64,000 nt of DNA from CAZIGM01 sp964538675 (GTDB taxonomy: Bacteria > Bacillota > Bacilli > Tepidibacillales > Tepidibacillaceae): contig CAZIGM010000005.1 of the NCBI GenBank assembly GCA_964538675.1, forward strand, positions 1 to 64,000, read 5' to 3'. The first letter of the stretch is position 1, and each line of letters opens with the position of its first letter. Below the pieces are notes generated by a model, which saw nothing but the letters and a program-made list of their open reading frames with translations, was not told the DNA's origin and searched no databases. This document shows positions 44,895-54,002 of the stretch, piece by piece. The translations under genes and the position numbers were made by a program.

Positions 44895-45980
44895 ATGAGA
44901 ACTCCAATTTTTATCTGGTTACTTCTAATTGTTTTTATTCTATTAATCATTTTTCCAGTAATACAATGGTATGTTATGGAGCCAGTACAACTAAATATAG
45001 GAGTAATAGATAAGACCGTACCTGATGAAAAATATAGAGAGCATTTAGGTTTATTTTGGCTATTAAATAATTTAAAGATTGTAAATAGTGAAGGCGATTT
45101 ATACAAACTAGAAGAGGATTACTACGGATACGATCCTTACGAACAGAGTGGAGATACCGTATTTGAAATCAGAGATGATTTTGATTTGATTTACGTAACT
45201 GATACTTATGGAGTTTATACTGCTGATTTGGAAGAGAATTTAAGTGGAAACAGGTCTACCTTAATTTATGGTGGTATGACTATTTATGAATGGAATCGAA
45301 TTATGGCTTCTAAAACAAAAATGACTACGTTAATTGTAGAGTTTAACTCTTTAGCTACTCCTACTAGTTCATATGTTAGAGAAATAATGGAAAATAATTT
45401 ATCTATTGACTGGACTGGTTGGTATGGTAGATACTTTCCTGATTTAGAAGATAGAGAAGTACCTGAATGGTTAGTAGATAATTATGAATTATATACGGGG
45501 AAGACATGGGATTTCGTTGGTGAAGGGATTGCCTTTGTTAACTTTGATGATTATGTTGTAATATTAGATAGTGAAGATTTTGTTGAGAAAGTAAGGTTTA
45601 GTTTGACTGAAGAAGGAAAAAGTCGATATTCACTTGCAGAAAATAGCTATTATAACTATTGGTTTAATATTGTTGTTCCTTATAAAGATGTATCTATGGA
45701 AGCCGAATTTATTTTAAATCTTAATGATAGTGGTAAGGAAAAGCTTAATGTTGAAAACATTCCGCTACAATTCCCTGCTATTGTTCATAATGAAAATAAT
45801 AAGACGTATTATTTTGCAGGTGATTTTGCTGATGTTAATAGTAATTATTGGGCAAAGTGGGTTCTACCGATCACTATGAAGAATGCGGTAGGATATTTTA
45901 AAAATCGCGAAGAATTTTTTATGAAAAGCTATGATCCTATAATTACACAAATATTAAAGGATATTAGCACTAATAAATAA
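44895..45980 (+). CDS. Membrane-anchored extracytoplasmic protein of unknown function
   Basis: I do not recognise this 361-residue protein. One N-terminal membrane segment (about 5-27) is followed by a soluble region that should lie outside the membrane. It is rich in aromatic and acidic residues, with segments such as DLIYVTDTYGVY, LIYGGMTIYEWNRI and DWTGWYGRYFPD. The layout recalls glutamine-amidotransferase-like or sugar-processing domains, but no catalytic signature is clear. It starts one base after the glycosyltransferase stop, so a role in polymer modification or export is the simplest inference. Confidence 0.6.
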   Translation: MRTPIFIWLLLIVFILLIIFPVIQWYVMEPVQLNIGVIDKTVPDEKYREHLGLFWLLNNLKIVNSEGDLYKLEEDYYGYDPYEQSGDTVFEIRDDFDLIYVTDTYGVYTADLEENLSGNRSTLIYGGMTIYEWNRIMASKTKMTTLIVEFNSLATPTSSYVREIMENNLSIDWTGWYGRYFPDLEDREVPEWLVDNYELYTGKTWDFVGEGIAFVNFDDYVVILDSEDFVEKVRFSLTEEGKSRYSLAENSYYNYWFNIVVPYKDVSMEAEFILNLNDSGKEKLNVENIPLQFPAIVHNENNKTYYFAGDFADVNSNYWAKWVLPITMKNAVGYFKNREEFFMKSYDPIITQILKDISTNK

Positions 45981-46005
45981 TAATCCTAGATTGGGAGTAA
46001 TCGAT

Positions 46006-47772
46006 ATGGGTTTAGGAAAAAAATTAATTTTATGGTTTACTTTTTTATCATCCTTTGGTTTTGCAGGAGGAATTTATTTTTTACTTTTTTTAATTGTTCC
46101 ATTTGAAGAAATTCTTGTAAACAAGGAATTATCACAAATGGAAATAGATAATATAATTTCTTATGTAGTTTATGGTTGGGTAGTATTCGGTTTTATTATT
46201 TCCTTTATTTATTTTGGTAAAATTTTAAATAAAAATAGAGCTTTTATTGCTTATTTCTTAGTTATCGTAACAGTAATAGGCGCTATATTAGCCCTTTACA
46301 TGTTTTTAAATACTGATACAGCACTTGTTTCAGGTGTAAGAGCAGAGGAGCAAGAAGTAAATGAACGATTTACCTTCGGACCTTATCCAGATATTGAGCG
46401 GATGCAGTCATTAAAGGAAGAAGGGTACGACGGGATAGTTACTCTTTTAAGCACAACACTTGAAAAAGAATTGTTAGATACTGAGTTAACTAATGGAGAA
46501 TTAGTCGGTATTGATGTTTATTCGTTTCCTATGCTCCCATGGATAGGAGATAATAAAGAGGCAATTCAAGGGGTTAAAAACTTAATTAATAGTGATGATT
46601 ATAAAAGATATTACGTACATTGTTATTTAGGAAAACATAGAGCAGATATAATAAAACAGGTTATATTAACAGAACTTGGACAAAAGTTAGAAACTAGAAA
46701 ATATTTATATCCAACATATTTTGAACGTGGAGAGCTTTTCACTTTTGAAGACAAAAACATAATATTAGGACCTTATCCAACGGATGAAGAATGGTTATTT
46801 CTTATAAGAAATGGAGTAAAAGAAATTATTTCTTTTCTGCCTGGTGAATCATCTTTTCTTGAAAAGGAAAGAATGGTAGCTGATGAATATAGCTTAATCT
46901 TTACAAATATGCCGTATGATAGCGAAACAGAAAAAATTACTTTAGATACTCTTAATCAAATAAAAGAATATATTAATAGTTTGGATCACAAAGTATACTT
47001 ACATGGATTTTACAGTAAGGGTATAGTTTCATCTCTTGAGTTGCTTTTGAAGGAAAATTTAGAACCTATTCAGACCGATGTTTTACCTAGTGATTTTGCT
47101 GGTGGAGTAACATATAATATAGGGAAGCAGATGATATTAGGTCCAAAACCATCATTGACCGAACTAAATAATTTAAAAGATGCTGGAGTAGATACCATTA
47201 TCTATTTAACTAATAATCAAGATAATTCAGGGATTTATGAATTAGTAAATTATTCAGGGCTTAATTATCAAGAATTTTATTTGAATAATTATAGCCTAAA
47301 GAATTTATATATTATGTCACAAGAGATTAAAACAATTAGAAGCACTATTTATATATTCAGCAATAATAGTAGTGTAGTTTTACCGCTATATAATATGCTT
47401 CAAGGTAGTATTTACGGTATAGATAAATCTTTAGAAAGCATTATATTAGAGAATGGTAACATTAAATTTGCTCGAAGACGAGATGACATACTTATTGGTC
47501 CATATTTGGAAAATGAAGAATGGGAACAGGTTATTATTGCTAATGGAATAGAAGAGGTAATAGCTATAAATGTTCCGAGTTTATATTCTAGAGAAATAGT
47601 TGAAAGCCAAAGTGAATTAGCAGAGGAATATGGTGTTTCCTATACAATTATTGATATGTATGAGGATTATGAAGATATTTTATTAAAACATCTTCTTGAA
47701 AGTGAGGAAACAACTTATATAATAGTTCCAATGCAATTTCAAGAGATTATTTATGAATTATTAAGAGGTTAA
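46006..47772 (+). CDS. Membrane protein with four phosphatase-like repeats
   Basis: This 588-residue protein has three membrane segments (about 8-31, 52-71, 80-101) and then four repeats of ~120 residues, each opening with a G-P-(Y/K)-P/L-type motif (near 125, 255, 379 and 498). Repeat 1 has HCYLGKHR (205-212), a CX5R phosphatase P-loop with nucleophile C206 and R212; repeats 2-4 lack it. By the positive-inside rule the repeats lie outside the cell. I start at ATG 46006 after GGGAG. It ends the operon. Its substrate could be a phosphorylated glycan or lipid. Confidence 0.7.
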   Translation: MGLGKKLILWFTFLSSFGFAGGIYFLLFLIVPFEEILVNKELSQMEIDNIISYVVYGWVVFGFIISFIYFGKILNKNRAFIAYFLVIVTVIGAILALYMFLNTDTALVSGVRAEEQEVNERFTFGPYPDIERMQSLKEEGYDGIVTLLSTTLEKELLDTELTNGELVGIDVYSFPMLPWIGDNKEAIQGVKNLINSDDYKRYYVHCYLGKHRADIIKQVILTELGQKLETRKYLYPTYFERGELFTFEDKNIILGPYPTDEEWLFLIRNGVKEIISFLPGESSFLEKERMVADEYSLIFTNMPYDSETEKITLDTLNQIKEYINSLDHKVYLHGFYSKGIVSSLELLLKENLEPIQTDVLPSDFAGGVTYNIGKQMILGPKPSLTELNNLKDAGVDTIIYLTNNQDNSGIYELVNYSGLNYQEFYLNNYSLKNLYIMSQEIKTIRSTIYIFSNNSSVVLPLYNMLQGSIYGIDKSLESIILENGNIKFARRRDDILIGPYLENEEWEQVIIANGIEEVIAINVPSLYSREIVESQSELAEEYGVSYTIIDMYEDYEDILLKHLLESEETTYIIVPMQFQEIIYELLRG

Positions 47773-47783
47773 TAAATAATTTC

Positions 47784-47812
47784 TTGACAATTGCACATGA
47801 TATTATTATACT
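47784..47812 (+). promoter_or_regulatory. Promoter of the trp operon
   Basis: TTGACA (47784-47789) and TATACT (47807-47812) are 17 bases apart, just ahead of the T-box leader. Confidence 0.8.
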
Positions 47813-47844
47813 TATGAAAATTATATATTTCACTTATTAAATTC

Positions 47845-48240
47845 TGTGAGTGGGAAGAGTAGGTAATAAATGAAGCTATAGAGAGTCAGGGGTTGGTGGG
47901 AACCTGATGTGGATTTATTATTGAATGGTTCCATGAGAAGCAATGGGAAATCTTTATTTAGAAATCATAAAGAGAGTATCATTTGCCGTAAGTCTTACGT
48001 TACAAGGACAGGGTATCGAAATAGAAATTTACTGTTTCCGTACCTGGTAAAGAGAGATAGGAAACTATCTAATGTAGGTGGTAACGCGGAATATTAAGTA
48101 TTTCGTCCTAAAAAAGGACGAAGTGCTTTTTTATTTTATTACAGCCTACATTTAAGATTTTTGGATAGTTTCATATCTAACAAGGGTGGTACCGCGGAGC
48201 AAAGCATTCGTCCCAATATAGGGATGGTATGCTTTTTTTA
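47845..48240 (+). promoter_or_regulatory. Trp T-box leader with two terminator modules
   Basis: Stem I is seen from GGAAGAGTAGG with AGAGAG and the specifier TGG (Trp) at 47926-47928 in GAATGGTTCC. The first T-box sequence AGGTGGTAACGCGG (48076-48089) is followed by a terminator (TTCGTCCT with AGGACGAA, T run, to about 48132). A second T-box sequence AGGGTGGTACCGCGG (48183-48197) with its own terminator (GCATTCGTCCC with GGGATGGTATGC, to 48239) follows after only ~50 bases, too few for another stem I. This is a partially duplicated T-box. Confidence 0.9.
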
Positions 48241-48261
48241 TTTAATTATTGAGGAGTTGAG

Positions 48262-49740
48262 ATGATGGTAAATTTGGATTTTGAAAAATTTTATAAATTA
48301 TGTCAAGAAAATAATATGATTCCAATAACGCTAGAAGTTGAAGGAGATTTAGAAACGCCAATAAGCCTATTCAAAAAATTAGCAGGAGATAAATACAGCT
48401 TTTTATTGGAAAGCGTAGAAGGTGGAGAGAAATGGGGCAGATACTCCTTTATTGGAAGGAATCCAATTATGACTACCAAAAGCTTTGGCAATAACGTAAT
48501 TATTAATAAAGGAGATGAGACAATTACGAAATATGGCAATGCTCTAAATATAATCAAAGATATTTTGGAAGAATATCGAACTCCTAAACTAGATAACTTG
48601 CCAGATTTTATTGGAGGAGCAGTTGGGTTTATTGGTTATGATATGGTTAGAAATTATGAAAACTTACCAGATATCAATTATGATGATACAAAATTTCCAG
48701 ACATGTATCTGCTATTTACAGATGAAGTAATTGTTTATGATCATATAAAACAAAAAATATTAATAATAAAAAACGTCATAATAGAAGGTGACAATATAGA
48801 AGAGTTATATCAGGGTGGTATTAAACGTCTAGAGGAGATAAAAAAAGAAATATTAGAGAATAGCTTGATGAATGAAATATCGAAAAAAAGTGATTTAAGG
48901 AAGTTAATCTATTCAAGCAATATTTCAAAAAATGAGTTTATGCAAAAAGTGCTAAGAGCTAAAGAGTATATAAGAGATGGGGATATATTTCAGGTCGTAT
49001 TATCACAAAGAATACAAGCTCAAACAGGCGTGCATCCCTTTAAAGCTTATCGAGCATTAAGAAGCATCAATCCGTCACCTTACATGTACTATATTGATTA
49101 TGGTGAATACCAGATAGTCGGATCTTCGCCAGAATTATTAGTAAAAGAAAAAGAAGGAATAGTAGAAACCTGTCCGATAGCTGGAACTAGACCGCGGGGA
49201 AAAAATAAAGAAGATGATGAGAATTATGCTCAAGAATTAATAAATAATGAAAAGGAAAAAGCAGAGCATCTGATGCTGGTTGATTTGGCAAGAAATGATA
49301 TTGGCAAGATAGCAAAATTTGGATCAGTAAAAGTTAATCAATATATGGAGATTCAAAAATTCTCACATGTAATGCACCTTGTATCAAATGTTATCGGTCA
49401 AGTTAGAGAAGAATGTGATATGTTTGACAGCTTTGTATCATGTTTACCAGCAGGAACACTATCTGGGGCGCCCAAGGTAAGGGCGATGGAGATAATTGAT
49501 GAATTAGAGAATAGAAAAAGAGGAATATATGCTGGAGCTATTGGTTATTTTGGCTTCAACGGTAATATGGATACTTGTATAACTATCCGAACAATTGTTT
49601 TTCAGGAAAACACAGCGTACATTCAAGCAGGTGCAGGAATAGTGGCTGATTCTGATCCGGAAAGTGAGTATAACGAGACATTAAGAAAAGCAATGGCATT
49701 GATGGAGACTCTAAATAAGGTAGAAAGGGAAGTATCATGA
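48262..49740 (+). CDS. trpE: Anthranilate synthase component I
   Basis: TrpE makes anthranilate from chorismate with ammonia from TrpG. The 492-residue protein has the N-terminal Trp-binding region (LLESVEGGEKWGRYSFIG) and the catalytic core with DGDIFQVVLSQR, CPIAGTRPRG, LVDLARNDIGK and PAGTLSGAPKVRAMEIID. Two adjacent ATG codons (48262, 48265) follow GAGGAG; either may be used. It overlaps trpG by four bases and opens the operon behind the T-box. Confidence 0.96.
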   Translation: MMVNLDFEKFYKLCQENNMIPITLEVEGDLETPISLFKKLAGDKYSFLLESVEGGEKWGRYSFIGRNPIMTTKSFGNNVIINKGDETITKYGNALNIIKDILEEYRTPKLDNLPDFIGGAVGFIGYDMVRNYENLPDINYDDTKFPDMYLLFTDEVIVYDHIKQKILIIKNVIIEGDNIEELYQGGIKRLEEIKKEILENSLMNEISKKSDLRKLIYSSNISKNEFMQKVLRAKEYIRDGDIFQVVLSQRIQAQTGVHPFKAYRALRSINPSPYMYYIDYGEYQIVGSSPELLVKEKEGIVETCPIAGTRPRGKNKEDDENYAQELINNEKEKAEHLMLVDLARNDIGKIAKFGSVKVNQYMEIQKFSHVMHLVSNVIGQVREECDMFDSFVSCLPAGTLSGAPKVRAMEIIDELENRKRGIYAGAIGYFGFNGNMDTCITIRTIVFQENTAYIQAGAGIVADSDPESEYNETLRKAMALMETLNKVEREVS

Positions 49741-50303
49741 TAGTAATAATTGATAACTATGATTCATTCACATATAACTTATACCAATATATTGGAGAGA
49801 TTAACCCAGATGTTCAAGTCTTTCGAAACGATAAGATATCGATTGATCAATTAAAAGCAATGAATATATCTCATTTAATAATATCTCCAGGACCTGGTTT
49901 TCCAAAGGACGCTGGTATTTCGATAGAAGTTATTAAGGAATTAGGAAAGGATATACCAATCCTTGGTGTATGTCTTGGTCATCAGGCAATTGCTGAAGCT
50001 TTTGGAGGCAGAATAATTCATGCTAAAGAGATGGTACATGGTAAGACATCATTAATAGAACATGATGAAAAAGGTTTATTTAAGGGAATTGGTAAACCCT
50101 TAACGGCAACAAGATACCATTCATTAGTTGTTGATAAAGAGTTGATACCAAACGATTTAATCATTACAGCCTATAGCTTAGATGGAGAGATTATGGGATT
50201 AGAACACAAGAAGCATCCAATTTACGGAGTACAATTTCATCCAGAATCTATAGCTACAGATTGTGGCAAACAGCTAATTAGAAACTTTCTTGAGATTAAA
50301 TAG
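49737..50303 (+). CDS. trpG: Anthranilate synthase component II
   Basis: TrpG is the glutamine amidotransferase subunit that feeds ammonia to TrpE. The 188-residue protein has ISPGPGFPKDAGIS, the nucleophile cysteine in GVCLGHQAIAEAFGG and the catalytic FHPESI. In some Firmicutes this subunit is shared with para-aminobenzoate synthase; no pab gene is here. It starts at an ATGA overlap with trpE. A gap of 98 bases separates it from trpD. Confidence 0.95.
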   Translation: MIVIIDNYDSFTYNLYQYIGEINPDVQVFRNDKISIDQLKAMNISHLIISPGPGFPKDAGISIEVIKELGKDIPILGVCLGHQAIAEAFGGRIIHAKEMVHGKTSLIEHDEKGLFKGIGKPLTATRYHSLVVDKELIPNDLIITAYSLDGEIMGLEHKKHPIYGVQFHPESIATDCGKQLIRNFLEIK

Positions 50304-50401
50304 AGTCAATAATTGTTGAGTGATTGCTTAGGACAATATATTATTTACCACTGTTAGAGGTTATTAAATAAGTTTTAAAAAATAGATTGGGAGGGATAAA
50401 A

Positions 50402-51424
50402 ATGCTTAAACCGATGATCAGCAAACTTATAGACAAACAGCACTTAACTGAAGAAGAGATGATTAATGCAATGAAAATAATCATGGATGGGCAGGCAAAA
50501 GATTCCCAGATAGGCAGTTTTTTGACAGCACTAAGAATGAAGGGTGAAACAATAGAAGAGATAACAGGTGGAGCCAAAGCTATGCGTGAGCTATCTACTA
50601 AAGTGAACATCGATGATGAATTAACAATAGATACATGTGGGACAGGTGGAGACCAGGCTAATACCTTTAATATTTCAACAGCAGTTGCTTTTGTGGCAGC
50701 CTCTGCAGGGGTTAAGGTTGTAAAACATGGTAATCGCTCAGTATCCAGTAAGTGCGGAAGTGCAGATGTATTAGAAAGCTTAGGGGTCAATATTGAACTA
50801 AACCCAGATCAAGTAAAAAGATGCGTAGAAGAGATAAATATTGGTTTTATGTTTGCACCACATTTTCATAAGGCAATGAAAAATGTGATTCATCAGAGAA
50901 AGGAATTAGGGATAAGAACAGTCTTTAATGTTCTAGGTCCGTTGACAAATCCTGCAATGGTTAAAAGACAGGTTTTAGGAATCTTTGATGAGAGTTTAAC
51001 AGAGCCCATTGCGGGAGTACTTAAGAATCTAGGTGTGAAACACGCGATGATCGTTCACGGATTGGACGGTTTAGACGAAATAACAATAACAACTAAAACA
51101 AAGGTTACGGAATTAAAAAATAATCAAATAACGACATATTATATTGATCCATCTGATTATGGTATTTCGCTAGGAAGTGTAGAAGATATTATTGGTGGAA
51201 ATCCAATTGAAAGCGCTAGTATCATTACAGGCATCTTAAGTGGTGAAAAAACAGGACCGATGAAAGACATTGTTATATTAAATGCTGGAGCTGCTATCTA
51301 TGTCGGTGGAGTGGTTAATTCTTTAGCAGAAGGAATAGAAAAGGCAAGGGAAGTATTAGATAAAGGCTTGTCTTTATTTAAATTAAATCAATTCGTATAT
51401 CTAAGTCAGAGGTTGAAGCAATGA
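50402..51424 (+). CDS. trpD: Anthranilate phosphoribosyltransferase
   Basis: TrpD attaches the PRPP ribosyl group to anthranilate. The 340-residue protein has TCGTGGDQANTFNIST (PRPP loop), KHGNRSVSSKCGSADVLE, and the FNVLGPLTNPA segment. I start at ATG 50402 after GGGAGGG; a TTG 15 bases upstream overlaps that site. Its end overlaps the trpC start by four bases. Confidence 0.95.
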   Translation: MLKPMISKLIDKQHLTEEEMINAMKIIMDGQAKDSQIGSFLTALRMKGETIEEITGGAKAMRELSTKVNIDDELTIDTCGTGGDQANTFNISTAVAFVAASAGVKVVKHGNRSVSSKCGSADVLESLGVNIELNPDQVKRCVEEINIGFMFAPHFHKAMKNVIHQRKELGIRTVFNVLGPLTNPAMVKRQVLGIFDESLTEPIAGVLKNLGVKHAMIVHGLDGLDEITITTKTKVTELKNNQITTYYIDPSDYGISLGSVEDIIGGNPIESASIITGILSGEKTGPMKDIVILNAGAAIYVGGVVNSLAEGIEKAREVLDKGLSLFKLNQFVYLSQRLKQ

Positions 51425-52197
51425 TTCTAGAAGATATTGTTGCATACAAAAAAAGGAAACTTGAACAAGAGAAAAGTCAGACTTCACTAAATAAGATTAT
51501 TGCTAAGATTGAATCTTCTTTAATTGGAAGAAATTTTAAAGAAGCATTAATGAGCACTGATGAATTAAGCATAATAGCAGAGATAAAAAAAGCATCACCT
51601 TCAAAAGGAGTAATAAGAGAGGATTTTGATGTTCTTTCTATAGCAGAAATATATGATAGAAATAATGTTAATGCAATATCTGTTTTGACAGAGGATAAAT
51701 TTTTTCAGGGTAGAGATGAATATCTGTCTATCATTAAGAAACAAACTAAAGTGCCGATATTGCGAAAAGACTTTATAATCGATCCTTATCAAATATATCA
51801 ATCTAAGTTGCTTGGGTCAGACGCAATCTTACTAATAGCAGCTATTCTATCAGAAAAAGAGTTAAATAAGTTTCAATATATTGCTCAGGAAATAGGTCTG
51901 CAATGTCTAGTAGAGGTCCACAATAAGAAAGAGTTAGAAGTTATTTTATCGACACAAGCAGATATTATAGGAATCAATAATCGGAATCTTCATTCATTTG
52001 AAACTAAATTAGAAATTACAGAAAAACTTATCGAAATGATTCCATCAGACAAAACCGTAATCAGTGAAAGTGGAATAAAAACGAGAGAAGACATGGAATA
52101 TCTTAAGAATTTAGGAGTAAACGGAGTACTTATCGGAGAGAGTCTTATGCGATGCAATTCGATAATAGATAAACTTAAGGAATTAAGAGGTGGTTAG
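51421..52197 (+). CDS. trpC: Indole-3-glycerol-phosphate synthase
   Basis: TrpC closes the indole ring by decarboxylation. The 258-residue TIM barrel has AEIKKASPSKGVI (catalytic Lys), VLRKDFIIDPYQIYQ, GINNRNLHSFETKL and SESGIKTREDM. Length is normal and the enzyme is not fused to TrpF, the usual state in Firmicutes. It starts in an ATGA overlap with trpD. Confidence 0.95.
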   Translation: MILEDIVAYKKRKLEQEKSQTSLNKIIAKIESSLIGRNFKEALMSTDELSIIAEIKKASPSKGVIREDFDVLSIAEIYDRNNVNAISVLTEDKFFQGRDEYLSIIKKQTKVPILRKDFIIDPYQIYQSKLLGSDAILLIAAILSEKELNKFQYIAQEIGLQCLVEVHNKKELEVILSTQADIIGINNRNLHSFETKLEITEKLIEMIPSDKTVISESGIKTREDMEYLKNLGVNGVLIGESLMRCNSIIDKLKELRGG

Positions 52198-52198
52198 C

Positions 52199-52810
52199 TT
52201 GAGTAAAATTAAGATTTGCGGATTAAAAAGAGAAGAGGACATCGAATATGCTAACAAGCTTCAACCTGATTATGTAGGATTCGTTTTTGCTAAGAGTAAA
52301 AGACAAGTAGATATGTACCAAGCAAAAGAATTGATCGAAAATTTAGATAAAAACATAAAAAAAGTAGGAGTATTTTTAAACCATTCTTATGAAGAAATTA
52401 AACAAATTACGGTGTTTTGCAATCTTGATATTATTCAATTGCATGGTGATGAAAACCCTGATTTTTGTAATCAATTCGGACAAAAAGTCTGGAAGGCTTT
52501 TCGAATTAAAGAAAAAAGCAGCTTAAATGAGTTAGAAAAATATGATGTTGATGGATATTTATTAGATACTTATATAATAGGAGATTATGGAGGAACGGGC
52601 GAGAGCTTTAATTGGAATATAGTAACCAATCTAAGCAAAGATAGATTTATTATATTGGCTGGGGGATTGACAGCAGATAATATAAAAAAAGCCATCATGA
52701 CCACGAATCCTCAAGTAGTTGATGTGAGTAGTGGTGTAGAAACTGAGGGAGTAAAGAGTTATTTCAAGATGAAGGAACTAATTGAGAATGTGAGGGGATT
52801 AAATGAATAG
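52199..52810 (+). CDS. trpF: Phosphoribosylanthranilate isomerase
   Basis: TrpF isomerises phosphoribosylanthranilate to the carboxyphenylamino-deoxyribulose product. The 203-residue TIM barrel has KICGLKREEDI with the catalytic cysteine, VGFVFAKSKRQV, LDIIQLHGDE, DTYIIGDYGGTGESFNW (catalytic Asp) and VSSGVETEGVKS. TTG 52199 behind GAGGTGG, one base after the trpC stop, is the preferred start; GTG 52190 is the alternative. Confidence 0.93.
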   Translation: MSKIKICGLKREEDIEYANKLQPDYVGFVFAKSKRQVDMYQAKELIENLDKNIKKVGVFLNHSYEEIKQITVFCNLDIIQLHGDENPDFCNQFGQKVWKAFRIKEKSSLNELEKYDVDGYLLDTYIIGDYGGTGESFNWNIVTNLSKDRFIILAGGLTADNIKKAIMTTNPQVVDVSSGVETEGVKSYFKMKELIENVRGLNE

Positions 52811-54002
52811 AACAGAAATACCTAAAAGATTTGGTAAGTTCGGTGGACAATTTGTTCCTGAAACATTAATGAATCCCTTAATAGAGCTAGAGAAAGAATT
52901 TATAAAGTGTAAAGATGATCAGAAGTTTCTAGATGAATATAAGTATTATTGTCGTGAATATTCAGGCAGACCAACACCTTTATATTATGCCAAGAATCTG
53001 ACTGATAGATTAGGTGGAGGGAAAATCTATTTAAAACGTGAAGATTTAAACCACACAGGAGCACATAAGATTAACAATGTAATCGGTCAAGTTTTATTAG
53101 CGAAGAAAATGGGTAAGAAAAGGATTATTGCTGAAACAGGAGCAGGACAGCATGGGGTAGCAACAGCGACAATCTGTGCTATGTTTAGCCTTCAATGTGA
53201 AGTTTTCATGGGAGAAGAAGATATTGAAAGGCAGGCACTTAATGTCTTCAAGATGAAACTATTAGGTGCTAAGGTTGTGCCTGTATCATCAGGAACAGGA
53301 ACATTAAAGGATGCAACCAATGAAGCAATCAGAGATTGGGTTGCACATGCCGAGGATACCTTTTATGTAATAGGCTCGGTCGTAGGTCCTCATCCATATC
53401 CAACGATGGTAAGAGATTTTCAAAGAATCATTGGCGATGAAGTCAGAGAACAATGCATTGAGAAGGAAGGCAGAATTCCAGACTATTTAATAGCTTGCGT
53501 TGGAGGGGGAAGTAATGCTATGGGTATGTTCTATCCATTTATTCAAGATAATGAAGTCAAGATGTATGGAGTTGAAGCTGGTGGTTATGGTATAGATACT
53601 GATCAACATGCCGCATCAATAACTAAAGGTTCATTAGGAGTCATCCATGGAATGATGACCTATTTATTGCAGGACAGAGATGGACAAATTATGCCAGTGT
53701 ATTCAATCTCAGCAGGATTGGATTATCCGGGGATTGGTCCAGAACATGCCTATTTTCATTCTATCGGCAGGGTTAAGTATGAAGTTATTAATGATAATGA
53801 AGCGATTGAAGCTTTTCAAAATTTGGCAACAATTGAAGGAATAATTCCCGCTTTAGAGAGTGCCCATGCTGTGGCCTACTTGCTTAAATTAGCTCCAAAG
53901 ACAAATAATGATGACATTATAGTGCTTAATCTTTCGGGAAGGGGAGATAAGGATATGCATACTATAGTTAAGATTTTGGAGGGGGTTAACCATGAAGAGT
54001 AA
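52803..54002 (+). CDS. trpB: Tryptophan synthase beta chain
   Basis: TrpB joins indole and serine with PLP. The 399-residue protein, TrpB1 type, starts with RFGKFGGQFVPETLM, has the PLP lysine in HTGAHKINNVIGQ, ETGAGQHGVATATICA, the phosphate loop CVGGGSNAMGMF and LSGRGDKDM near the end. It overlaps trpF by eight bases and trpA by 11 bases, which supports coupled expression of both synthase chains. Confidence 0.97.
   Translation: MNRTEIPKRFGKFGGQFVPETLMNPLIELEKEFIKCKDDQKFLDEYKYYCREYSGRPTPLYYAKNLTDRLGGGKIYLKREDLNHTGAHKINNVIGQVLLAKKMGKKRIIAETGAGQHGVATATICAMFSLQCEVFMGEEDIERQALNVFKMKLLGAKVVPVSSGTGTLKDATNEAIRDWVAHAEDTFYVIGSVVGPHPYPTMVRDFQRIIGDEVREQCIEKEGRIPDYLIACVGGGSNAMGMFYPFIQDNEVKMYGVEAGGYGIDTDQHAASITKGSLGVIHGMMTYLLQDRDGQIMPVYSISAGLDYPGIGPEHAYFHSIGRVKYEVINDNEAIEAFQNLATIEGIIPALESAHAVAYLLKLAPKTNNDDIIVLNLSGRGDKDMHTIVKILEGVNHEE

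Noticed and set aside
47909..48097. A 62-codon open frame before trpE
   Set aside because: It lies wholly within the T-box leader, spans the specifier stem and first antiterminator, and has no ribosome site. It is an accident of a structured RNA.
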